Notes under the pieces: model-generated
The model's database searches: none
Seen by the model: only the letters and a program-made list of their open reading frames with translations
Told to the model about the DNA's origin: nothing
Made by a program: the position numbers and the translations under genes
Source: Cyanobacteria bacterium M_surface_7_m2_040
Lineage (GTDB): Bacteria > Cyanobacteriota > Cyanobacteriia > PCC-6307 > Cyanobiaceae
NCBI GenBank assembly: GCA_016882555.1
Contig: VGPQ01000117.1
Coordinates: forward strand, 1-5,383
Direction: 5' to 3'
Length of the DNA: 5,383 nt
Shown: in pieces, positions 1 to 5,263 of the stretch
Numbering within the stretch: the first letter of the stretch is position 1
Layout: each line of letters starts with the position of its first letter

Positions 1-22
1 TGTGGCACCAGGGCGTCGCAGA

Positions 23-391
23 TCAGCCCTCGGAGCTGGTTTGCAGCAGGCGCACCAACATCCGGCGCTGGTGATCTTGCCCCCCAAAGAACACGGCCAA
101 TACCTGGACTTCTCGCTGCTCAGCGCGTGGGCGAAACCAATACACGGCACGATCCAGAGCCAAATGGCGAAGACCAGGCAGCAGATCAGCGTGACATTCT
201 CCGCGAAAAGGAGCAGTGGCCAACCGTTCGGCGGCAACGATGATTGCTTCGATGCGCACCTGGGCGTGCCGATTGGCCTCAGCCGGTGGTTCTCCAAAAC
301 CGCAGTAGGACTGTGTGAGGTACTCGGCGATCAGCAGCAGATCGCTGATCGCCTCTGCGGCGAAGACCACCGTCCACGGAGCTTCGCTCAT
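23..391 (-). CDS. parE: RelE/ParE-family toxin of a type II toxin-antitoxin pair
   Basis: A 122-residue protein that I read as the toxin of a ParDE-like module. Seen in the sequence: an N-terminal strand and helix (residues 7-29, VVFAAEAISDLLLIAEYL), an LA-x-x-P-F-R-G segment near residues 57-64, then PGLRHLALDRAVYWFRP (72-88) and VQVLAVFFGGQDHQRR (95-110). This is the usual ParE order of two helices followed by a twisted sheet. ParE proteins are typically about 95-110 residues, so this one is slightly long; the extra length includes a Gly/Pro-rich loop (residues 31-38). Family knowledge: ParE toxins poison DNA gyrase, while RelE toxins cleave mRNA on the ribosome. The sequence alone does not tell me which applies. 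The ATG overlaps the antitoxin stop (ATGA, 388-391) and has no Shine-Dalgarno motif of its own, so translation is probably coupled to the antitoxin. The symbol is by family resemblance. Confidence 0.85.
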   Translation of the reverse strand: MSEAPWTVVFAAEAISDLLLIAEYLTQSYCGFGEPPAEANRHAQVRIEAIIVAAERLATAPFRGECHADLLPGLRHLALDRAVYWFRPRAEQREVQVLAVFFGGQDHQRRMLVRLLQTSSEG

Positions 392-633
392 CGGGACTGC
401 GCCGCCAACCTGGCCCGCAGCTGATCGGTAGAGATGAAGGCCCCTTTGGCGCGCTGCTGCAGCAAAACCTGCAAGGCGGCCCGATCGGCCTGGGCATCAG
501 CCTCCTGCTGCTGCAGAAGCTCAAGACCCTGCTGCAGCACAGCACTCACGGACGGGAAGCGACCAGCTCCAACCAACGCCTTGGCAAAGGCATGCTGATC
601 CTCACGGAGAGACACTGAACTCTTGACGACCAC
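388..633 (-). CDS. parD: ParD-like antitoxin (ribbon-helix-helix)
   Basis: An 81-residue protein, the usual size for a ParD/CopG-type antitoxin. The N-terminal VKSSVSLREDQHAFAKALV matches the ParD ribbon strand and first helix. It is followed by GAGRFPSVSAVLQQGLELLQQQ (residues 22-43), the family's G-R-[FY]-x-S-x-S-x-V turn and second helix. These would form a dimeric DNA-binding domain. The Gln/Ala/Leu-rich C-terminal helix (about 35-65) should wrap the toxin. It binds and neutralises the adjacent RelE/ParE toxin and probably represses its own operon. Start choice: GTG at 633 is the only sensible start. In-frame TGA lies at 658-660 with no ATG in between, and GGGAGGG (641-647, minus strand) sits 7 bases upstream as a strong ribosome binding site. 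The toxin gene overlaps its stop by 4 bases. No DNA target was tested. Confidence 0.83.
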   Translation of the reverse strand: MVVKSSVSLREDQHAFAKALVGAGRFPSVSAVLQQGLELLQQQEADAQADRAALQVLLQQRAKGAFISTDQLRARLAAQSR

Positions 634-640
634 TGGAGCA

Positions 641-647
641 CCCTCCC
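641..647 (-). promoter_or_regulatory. Shine-Dalgarno site of parD
   Basis: GGGAGGG on the minus strand, 7 bases before the GTG start at 633. It supports the non-ATG start and suggests efficient antitoxin translation. The downstream toxin has no such site. Confidence 0.6.
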
Positions 648-659
648 AAGCACACCTTC

Positions 660-688
660 AGTATGACCGAGTAGCACCAAGTGAGCAA
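660..688 (-). promoter_or_regulatory. candidate promoter of the parDE operon
   Basis: On the minus strand TTGCTC (688-683) and CATACT (665-660) are separated by 17 bases. This resembles a sigma-70 promoter with weak boxes (3 of 6 and 4 of 6 consensus matches). Transcription would start near 653 and give a leader of about 20 bases before the GTG at 633, which fits the spacing of the ribosome binding site. I found no clear palindromic operator here. The call rests on pattern only. Confidence 0.3.
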
Positions 689-766
689 GGGTCCGGGCCC
701 ACAAACCCAGAGGAGAGACGCATGGCGGTTTGGGGGCTTGAGCTTGCTGCCGAGCTCGGCGCGTGG

Positions 767-838
767 AAGCTCTGGGACCGCCGTGAAGGCATGGGCGGCG
801 ATCAACAGATCCATGGCCGCCGCTCGGGGCAGAGCCTC
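767..838 (-). pseudogene. possible decayed VapC (PIN-domain) C-terminal remnant
   Basis: Read on the minus strand, the frame contains MDLLIAAHAFTAVPEL (814-767). The DLLIAAHA core is the signature of the third acidic motif in many VapC PIN toxins, and it is normally followed some 15 residues later by a segment like EF-x-RVPGL. Here HA is joined directly to FTAVPEL, which would fit a remnant with an internal in-frame deletion. The residues upstream (KTEALPRAAA) are poorly matched, and no start or N-terminal half of a PIN domain is visible. It lies in the intergenic gap between two toxin-antitoxin operons. The match is short and could be chance in GC-rich sequence. Confidence 0.3.
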
Positions 839-843
839 AGTTT

Positions 844-862
844 TGCAACCAAAACGGTTGCA
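844..862. promoter_or_regulatory. inverted repeat, likely autoregulatory operator of vapBC
   Basis: A perfect inverted repeat, TGCAACC (844-850) and GGTTGCA (856-862), with a 5-base AAAAC spacer. It lies 33 bases before the antitoxin start and its right arm overlaps the -10-like box at 861-866. Ribbon-helix-helix antitoxins of the VapB/FitA type usually repress their operon by binding short inverted repeats at the promoter, so this is the natural operator candidate. The role is inferred; the repeat is seen directly. Confidence 0.55.
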
Positions 863-866
863 TAAT
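861..866 (+). promoter_or_regulatory. -10-like box of the vapBC promoter
   Basis: CATAAT matches five of six bases of the sigma-70 -10 consensus. Transcription would begin near 873, about 23 bases before the ATG at 896. There is no good -35 hexamer at the right distance; TTGCAA at 843-848 is too close (12-base spacer). The box shares two bases with the inverted repeat, so a bound repressor would block it. Confidence 0.4.
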
Positions 867-895
867 GGTTTCAGCCGGCCCAAAGCAACGCCCCG

Positions 896-1141
896 ATGAC
901 GAAGACCCTCACGCTCAAGAACCTGCCCGACGCTTTGCATGCGCGCCTGAGCGCTGCGGCCAAGCAACACCGGCGCAGCCTCAACAGCGAGGCCCTTGTG
1001 TGCCTGGAAGCGGGACTGGCGAGCGCGGGAGCTGCGCCTGAAGCACGGCTGGGCGCCATTCGTGCGCTCAGGCAGTCGCTGGGGGGTGCGCGGTTTGAAA
1101 CCTCCGACATCCAAGCCCTTAAAAGCGAGGGCCGCCCGTGA
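896..1141 (+). CDS. vapB: VapB/FitA-type ribbon-helix-helix antitoxin
   Basis: An 81-residue protein. TLTLKNLPDALHARLSAAA (residues 4-22) gives the DNA-binding ribbon strand and first helix, and QHRRSLNSEALVCLEAGL (24-41) the turn and second helix. This is the FitA/Arc-like pattern: a strand, then LP, then a helix, then RS, a spacer and EA. The C-terminal part (about 46-78) is the expected toxin-binding tail, with a helix around AIRALRQSL. It should neutralise the PIN toxin encoded next and repress the operon through the inverted repeat at 844-862. Start choice: ATG at 896, with an in-frame stop at 863-865 and no other plausible start between. There is no clear Shine-Dalgarno motif, and the leader is short. 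Its TGA overlaps the toxin's GTG start (GTGA, 1138-1141). The symbol is by family. Confidence 0.83.
   Translation: MTKTLTLKNLPDALHARLSAAAKQHRRSLNSEALVCLEAGLASAGAAPEARLGAIRALRQSLGGARFETSDIQALKSEGRP
1127..1131 (+). promoter_or_regulatory. Shine-Dalgarno site of vapC
   Basis: GAGGG ends 6 bases before the GTG at 1138 and lies inside the 3' end of vapB. It supports the non-ATG start that overlaps the antitoxin stop. Confidence 0.5.
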
Positions 1142-1539
1142 TCGTGGTGGACACCAACGTGGTGGCCTATCTGCTGCTGCCCGGGCCCCAAACCTCGGCC
1201 GCCGAAGCGTTGCTCCAGGCTGAACCGGCGTGGTGTGCTCCGCCTCTGTGGCGCAGCGAATGGCGCAACGTCCTCAACGGGTACCAGCGTCGCGGCACTG
1301 TTTCACTCGATCAGGCCATCGCCCTGCAGCACCATGCCGAACTGCTGGTCATCACCCATGAGGAGCCAGTGCATTCCGAAGACGTGCTGCGCCTTGCAGC
1401 CAGCAGTGGCTGCAGCGCCTACGACTGTGAGTTTGTTGCGGCCGCACAACAGCTGGGGATTCCCTTGATCACCGCCGATCAAGCCTTGCTGACAGCATTC
1501 CCCGATCTTGCCCAGTCTTTGCCCACTACCCCGGCTTGA
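1138..1539 (+). CDS. vapC: VapC PIN-domain ribonuclease toxin
   Basis: A 133-residue protein of normal VapC length. All four acidic positions of the PIN active site are visible: D5 in MIVVDTNVVAYL, E41 in LWRSEWRNVL, D96 in SAYDCEFVAAA and D114 in LITADQALL. Family knowledge: these residues bind Mg2+ or Mn2+ for single-strand RNA cleavage, often of tRNA or rRNA. The site looks intact, so I expect an active toxin held in check by the antitoxin encoded immediately upstream. The RNA target cannot be read from sequence. The start is the GTG at 1138, overlapping the vapB stop by 4 bases, which implies translational coupling; MIVVDTN at the very N-terminus is exactly where a PIN domain should begin. 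The 3' end overlaps the convergent flippase gene by 14 bases. Confidence 0.9.
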   Translation: MIVVDTNVVAYLLLPGPQTSAAEALLQAEPAWCAPPLWRSEWRNVLNGYQRRGTVSLDQAIALQHHAELLVITHEEPVHSEDVLRLAASSGCSAYDCEFVAAAQQLGIPLITADQALLTAFPDLAQSLPTTPA

Positions 1540-2809
1540 GCCCCAGCGCCTCTCTGAACGGCGCCTGGCCTAGGGCGCGCCAGGTGAGCCAGGTCAGCAG
1601 CACCGCACCCAGGGCATACACCAGCCCATAGGCAGCCATGACGCCGCCCAGGCCACCCATGCGGGCAGCCAGCGGCGCGGCGGCCAGCAGGGCAGCCACC
1701 ATCACCACGGCCGTGAGGACCAACGGCCGGGTACGGCCCAGCGCGGCAAACACGGTGCCGTACAGGCTCACCAACGCCTGGGGCAGCAAGAACACAAACG
1801 CCCAGGCGGTGGCATGCCCCAGCTGCTGCAGCTGCAGCGGCGAAAAATCGGCCTTGAAGTACACCAGCCTCGCCAGCGGCGTGGCCCACAGCACCGCCGG
1901 CAGGCTGATGGCCACAGCGGCCACAACGCTGAGCCGCAGCACCCGGCCAATGGCCGCTGCGCTGGGGTTGCCCGCCAGGTGGGGCAGCAGCACGGTGCTC
2001 AGGGCCCCCATGAGCACGCCCAGAGGCAAATCGACCAACTTGCTGGCGTAGTTGAACAGCGACAGGGCGCCCGGGTCGGCGGTGGAGGCCCAGGCCCGGG
2101 CCATGGGCGGCAGCAGCACCAGGCCCGTCACAAAGCCAAAGTTGCCGCCAAAGCGGCGCAGCAGCGGGCGATCCACCAGCCAGGGCCGCAGCAGTGGTTG
2201 CCCCAGCAGCTGGCCAGCGCCCACCACCTGCACCAGCAGCCGCAGCAGCGCACCTGCCAGCACCCCGGCCGCCACTGCCCACACTAGCGGCAAGCGGCTG
2301 GCCAAAGCGGCAATAACCAGCAGGTTGAACAGGGCCGTGCCGCAGGCCCCCAGGCCAAAGCGCCCACTGGCGTTCAGCAGGGCCGTGCTCACGCCCGCCA
2401 GGGCCGTGAGTGGCACCGCCAGCAGTGCCAACGTCAACGGCAACCTGGCCGCCGCCCGCTGGGCTGCCGCCACACCAGGCGCCAGCAACTCCAGCAGCTG
2501 CGGCGCCCCCAAGGCCAGCACACACGCCAACAGGGCAAAGGCAGCACCCACCGGCAGGGCCACCTGGGCCGCCAGCCGTTGCCGCTGGCCCGGCGGCAGC
2601 TGCTGCAGCACCGGCACCAGAGTGGCCCCCAGGCCGCCGCCCAGCAGCAGGTTCACCAGCAGGTCGGGCAGGGTCAGCAGCACGATCGCCAGATCGCTGC
2701 TGCCGCTGGCGCCGGCCCGGGCCGACAGCAACCACTCGCGGCCAAAGCCGGTGAGCCGCCCCAGCAGCAGCAGGGCCGCCACCACCGAACCCGAGCGCCA
2801 CAGGCCCAC
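1526..2809 (-). CDS. MurJ/MviN-family lipid-linked glycan flippase, 12-helix form
   Basis: A very hydrophobic 427-residue inner-membrane protein of the MOP/MVF superfamily. The N-terminal GRLTGFGRE, the S-D-L-A pair near residue 38, LPDLLVNLLLGGGLGATLVP (47-66) and NYASKLVDLPLGVLMGALST follow the MurJ pattern. Against E. coli MurJ as I remember it, R18, R24 and D39 fall at identical positions. However, the R52-R53 pair is V-N, E57 is G, and R270/E273 appear as K/D. I count about 12 membrane segments, whereas canonical MurJ has 14 and about 510 residues; the last two helices are missing and the protein ends in a short charged tail. I therefore favour a flippase for another lipid-linked saccharide over the essential lipid II flippase. 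The GTG start at 2809 lies one codon after the aldolase stop, which is in the same frame and limits any upstream start. It is the last gene of the cassette. Confidence 0.82.
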   Translation of the reverse strand: MGLWRSGSVVAALLLLGRLTGFGREWLLSARAGASGSSDLAIVLLTLPDLLVNLLLGGGLGATLVPVLQQLPPGQRQRLAAQVALPVGAAFALLACVLALGAPQLLELLAPGVAAAQRAAARLPLTLALLAVPLTALAGVSTALLNASGRFGLGACGTALFNLLVIAALASRLPLVWAVAAGVLAGALLRLLVQVVGAGQLLGQPLLRPWLVDRPLLRRFGGNFGFVTGLVLLPPMARAWASTADPGALSLFNYASKLVDLPLGVLMGALSTVLLPHLAGNPSAAAIGRVLRLSVVAAVAISLPAVLWATPLARLVYFKADFSPLQLQQLGHATAWAFVFLLPQALVSLYGTVFAALGRTRPLVLTAVVMVAALLAAAPLAARMGGLGGVMAAYGLVYALGAVLLTWLTWRALGQAPFREALGLKPG

Positions 2810-2812
2810 CGC

Positions 2813-3664
2813 TCAGCCCCCGGCCACGACGGCGGCGATGGTGGCGGCGACCTGCTCGTGGTTGGCCGCGAGCGCCGCTGGCCCCGCAGCGCGCCAATGG
2901 GCTTCGGCGGCGTGCAGTTTGGCCATCTCGGCGCCGAAATCCATCTCGGCCTGCAACGCCTCCAGGCTGGTGGCCATGCGGTGAAAGGTGCGCGAGAGGA
3001 TCACCCGGCTCGAGCCCAGCCGCACATGCTCTCCGAGGATCAGCTCGGCCGGCAGCAGGCCTTCACCGGCGCGGGCGAGGCCGCCGAAACCCCAGGGCAC
3101 CCCTAGGCCGTTCAGGGTGGCAGCGGCGTCATCCAGCAAGCCGTTGACAAGGGGTTCAAACAGAAAGCGCAGGCCCAACGACAGACGCAGGTCATTGAGG
3201 CCAATGAACACCTCGGCCACGCCGGGCGTCTGCGCCACCTGGGGCAGCAGCGCCAGCGCCTCTTGGGTTTCCACCAGGGGAATCACGGGCACCCGGCCCG
3301 CCACCGCGTCACAAAACCGCTGCAGCTCGTCCAGGCTGCGAAACATCGGCAGCATCAGCCAGTCAGCGCCGGCGGCGATGGCGGCTTCGATTTCAGCGGC
3401 CGAGCCGGAATGCCAGGGGTTGAGGCGCACCAGCAGCTGGCCCGGGCCCACGACGCTGCGCAGCGCTGCCACATCAGCAGGCTGATGGGCCGACATCCAG
3501 GTGTCGAGATGGCCCTGGCGCTGCTGCTTGCCGAGCCGTTCCAGATCAACGAACACCCGCCCAACACCACCCGCAACGATGTGAGCCGCGATCGCCGGTT
3601 GGTTGACGATCATCCAGAACTGCATCAAGGCACGGCTTTCGCTTGCGGGCTGATCATCGATCAC
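2813..3664 (-). CDS. HpcH/HpaI-family aldolase (class II, pyruvate-type)
   Basis: A 283-residue TIM-barrel protein of the HpcH/HpaI aldolase / citrate lyase beta family. Visible motifs in order: GRVFVDLERLGK (35-46), GHLDTW (51-56), LLVRLNP with R80, LMLPMF (103-108), PLVET with E132, GLNDLRLSLG with D158, GFGGLARAGEG (192-202) and LGEHVRLGSS (210-219). E132 and D158 are 26 residues apart, as are the metal-binding Glu and Asp of HpaI, and R80 fits the pyruvate-carboxylate Arg (comparison from memory). The family cleaves or forms bonds between pyruvate and an aldehyde; the substrate here is unknown. The gene lies 21 bases after the dehydrogenase gene, which suggests a sugar-acid precursor of a surface glycan. 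Start: GTG at 3664, with GAGG (3672-3675) 7 bases upstream and an in-frame stop at 3674-3676. ATG at 3625 is possible but lacks a ribosome binding site, although the barrel begins only about there. Confidence 0.85.
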   Translation of the reverse strand: MIDDQPASESRALMQFWMIVNQPAIAAHIVAGGVGRVFVDLERLGKQQRQGHLDTWMSAHQPADVAALRSVVGPGQLLVRLNPWHSGSAAEIEAAIAAGADWLMLPMFRSLDELQRFCDAVAGRVPVIPLVETQEALALLPQVAQTPGVAEVFIGLNDLRLSLGLRFLFEPLVNGLLDDAAATLNGLGVPWGFGGLARAGEGLLPAELILGEHVRLGSSRVILSRTFHRMATSLEALQAEMDFGAEMAKLHAAEAHWRAAGPAALAANHEQVAATIAAVVAGG

Positions 3665-3671
3665 CCAGCTG

Positions 3672-3675
3672 CCTC
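3672..3675 (-). promoter_or_regulatory. Shine-Dalgarno site of the aldolase gene
   Basis: GAGG on the minus strand, 7 bases before the GTG start at 3664. It favours this start over the internal ATGs at codons 14 and 18. Confidence 0.45.
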
Positions 3676-3685
3676 ACAAGCTCTC

Positions 3686-5062
3686 TCACAACCGAATGGG
3701 TTGCAGGTCTCTGGGCATCACACCCTTGAGGTCGAGCATGACGCCGCCGGGCTCAAGCAGCTGTTGCCAGTGCTCGATCTTGAGCCCCGCAAACTGATGG
3801 TGCGCCACGGCAGCAACCACGGCCGCATAACGGTGGCCGGCGGGGATCTCGGGCACCACGGTCAAGCCGTAGGCGTCGAAGGCTTCCTGGGTGTCAGCCC
3901 AGGGATCCACCACCAGCGGTTTCATGCCGTAACTGCGCAGGCCCTCGATCACATCGACCACCTTGGTGTTGCGCAGGTCGGGGCAGTTCTCCTTGAACGT
4001 GAGCCCCAGCACCAGCACCCGGGCGCCACCGATGGCCAGGCCACGCCGCGCCATCGCCACCACCAGCTGATGCACCATCCACTCGCCCATGCCGTCGTTG
4101 ATGCGGCGGCCCGCCAGCACCACCTGCGGGTGGTACCCCACCTGCTCGGCCTTGTGGGTCAGGTAATAGGGGTCCACACCTATGCAGTGGCCGCCCACCA
4201 GGCCCGGTTTGAACGGCAGAAAGTTCCACTTGCTGCCGGCGGCCTCGAGCACATCGAGGGTGTCGATGCCCAGGCGGGCAAAGATCATCGCCAGCTCGTT
4301 GACCAGGGCGATGTTCAGGTCGCGCTGGGTGTTTTCGATCACCTTGGCGGCCTCGGCCACCTTGAGGCTGGCGGCAGGGTGGGTGCCCGCCGCGATGATC
4401 GAGCCGTACAAGCCATCGACCCAGCCGGCCACCTCAGGCGCGCTGCCGCTGGTGACCTTGGTGATGGTGGTGAGTTTGTGCTCGGTGTCGCCGGGGTTGA
4501 TGCGCTCGGGGCTGTAGCCGCAGGCGAAACCTTCGTTGAACCGCAGCCCTGAGCTGCGCTCCAGAATCGGCACGCACACCTCTTCTGTGGCGCCGGGGTA
4601 CACCGTGCTCTCGTAGATCACCACCGGGAGCGTGTTGGCGGTGCCGGCAGAGGTGCGGGCCTTGAGCGCCTGGCCCACCATCGCGCTGGCCTTCTCCAAG
4701 GGGGTGAGATCAGGACGCTTGGCGTTGTCGATCGGGGTGGGCACCGTGACCACGAACACATCAGCCTGGGCCAACAGCGCAGGATCGCTGCACAGCTCCA
4801 GCAGCGTGGCGGCCTGCAGCTCCTCGGGGCTGGTTTCGTTGGTGCGGTCGATCCCCGCGCGCAGCTCTTCGAGACGCGTGGTGTTGATGTCAAAGCCGAT
4901 CACCCGCCGGCGCAGCGGCGCCCCTGTGCGCACGCACGCCTGGGGCCTCGCGAATTCCACGGCAAGCGGCAGCCCCACATACCCCAGGCCAATCACCGCC
5001 ACGGTGCAAGTAGGCAGGTGGGGCAGGGGCAACGGCTGCTGGGGCTGAGCAGCAGCCATCAT
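3686..5062 (-). CDS. tviB: UDP-N-acetylhexosamine 6-dehydrogenase, TviB/WbpO type
   Basis: A 458-residue nucleotide-sugar dehydrogenase that oxidises the C6 hydroxyl of a UDP-sugar to a carboxylate with two NAD+. Seen: the Rossmann motif VAVIGLGYVGLPLAVEF (21-37), VVTVPTPID (104-112), YESTVYPGATEE (150-161), GYSPERINPGD (182-192), AAKVIENTQRDLNIALVNE (238-256, with K240 and N244), and the catalytic cysteine C293 in GGHCIGVDPYYLTHK. The third domain has LGLTFKENCPDLRNTK (352-367). These blocks match Salmonella TviB (Vi antigen, UDP-GlcNAc to UDP-GlcNAcA) much better than UDP-glucose dehydrogenases, so a UDP-GlcNAc or UDP-GalNAc substrate is likely but not proven. About 11 residues (PQACVRTGAPL, 40-50) are inserted before the second strand. 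Start: ATG at 5062 (or the next codon, also ATG); an in-frame TGA at 5066-5068 excludes anything upstream. The Shine-Dalgarno is weak. It is the first gene of the three-gene cassette. Confidence 0.9.
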   Translation of the reverse strand: MMAAAQPQQPLPLPHLPTCTVAVIGLGYVGLPLAVEFARPQACVRTGAPLRRRVIGFDINTTRLEELRAGIDRTNETSPEELQAATLLELCSDPALLAQADVFVVTVPTPIDNAKRPDLTPLEKASAMVGQALKARTSAGTANTLPVVIYESTVYPGATEEVCVPILERSSGLRFNEGFACGYSPERINPGDTEHKLTTITKVTSGSAPEVAGWVDGLYGSIIAAGTHPAASLKVAEAAKVIENTQRDLNIALVNELAMIFARLGIDTLDVLEAAGSKWNFLPFKPGLVGGHCIGVDPYYLTHKAEQVGYHPQVVLAGRRINDGMGEWMVHQLVVAMARRGLAIGGARVLVLGLTFKENCPDLRNTKVVDVIEGLRSYGMKPLVVDPWADTQEAFDAYGLTVVPEIPAGHRYAAVVAAVAHHQFAGLKIEHWQQLLEPGGVMLDLKGVMPRDLQPIRL

Positions 5063-5085
5063 CGGTCAAGGGGTCCCCATGGCCG

Positions 5086-5116
5086 GATGCCAGATGCAGC
5101 GGATGCATTGGATGCA
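5086..5116. repeat. four GATGC direct repeats upstream of the dehydrogenase gene
   Basis: GATGC occurs at 5086, 5093, 5102 and 5111, with spacings of 7, 9 and 9 bases; the last two are within GGATGCA copies. The cluster lies 24-54 bases before the dehydrogenase start, inside the probable leader or promoter region. It could be a regulator binding array or simple slippage; I know no factor for it. Confidence 0.4.
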
Positions 5117-5179
5117 CGGGTTGAGACCTGCTGCGGCCGCGGTGTTCGGAGTCCTCTTCCGCTTCAAGGCCGTTTTTGG

Positions 5180-5207
5180 AGTTTCGAAACACCAGATATG
5201 GTGTCAA
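5180..5207 (-). promoter_or_regulatory. candidate promoter of the tviB-aldolase-flippase cassette, with palindromes
   Basis: The minus strand has a perfect -35 box TTGACA (5207-5202) and, 16 bases on, GAAACT (5185-5180), a poor -10 with 3 of 6 matches. Between and over them lie an inverted repeat, ACACCA-GATA-TGGTGT (5189-5204), and the perfect palindrome GTTTCGAAAC (5181-5190). Repressor or activator binding there would control the promoter. The leader would be about 110 bases. No other promoter in 5063-5263 looks better to me. Confidence 0.35.
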
Positions 5208-5263
5208 GAAGGGTTCAAAACAGCCGTTTCTTGCAAGAGCTGCCAGAACACACACCGCCCCTT

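Noticed and set aside
1..22. Bases to the left of the ParE-like toxin stop
   Set aside because: Too short to show any gene or terminator.
623..865. Small plus-strand frame in the divergent gap (80 codons)
   Set aside because: No recognisable motif, it overlaps the parD start region, and its own end runs into the vapBC operator. Considered non-coding.
1479..2897. Long minus-strand open frame (472 codons) overlapping the flippase gene in another frame
   Set aside because: The translation is a Gly/Ala/Arg-rich low-complexity string with no recognisable domain. The other frame has clear MurJ motifs and membrane helices. It results from high GC content.
2052..2984. Plus-strand open frame (310 codons) opposite the flippase
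   Set aside because: The Ser/Ala/Arg/Pro-rich translation is typical of the antisense of a GC-rich membrane protein gene; it has no domain and no credible ribosome binding site.
3263..4552. Plus-strand open frame (429 codons) opposite the aldolase and dehydrogenase genes
   Set aside because: The product is His/Gln/Gly-rich with no known motif and is wholly antisense to two well-supported enzymes.
5221..5242. Possible hairpin followed by T residues (minus strand, CAGC and GCTG arms, then TTTT) as a terminator for the right-edge PIN gene
   Set aside because: The outer stem has only four pairs around an asymmetrical interior; too weak to call an intrinsic terminator.
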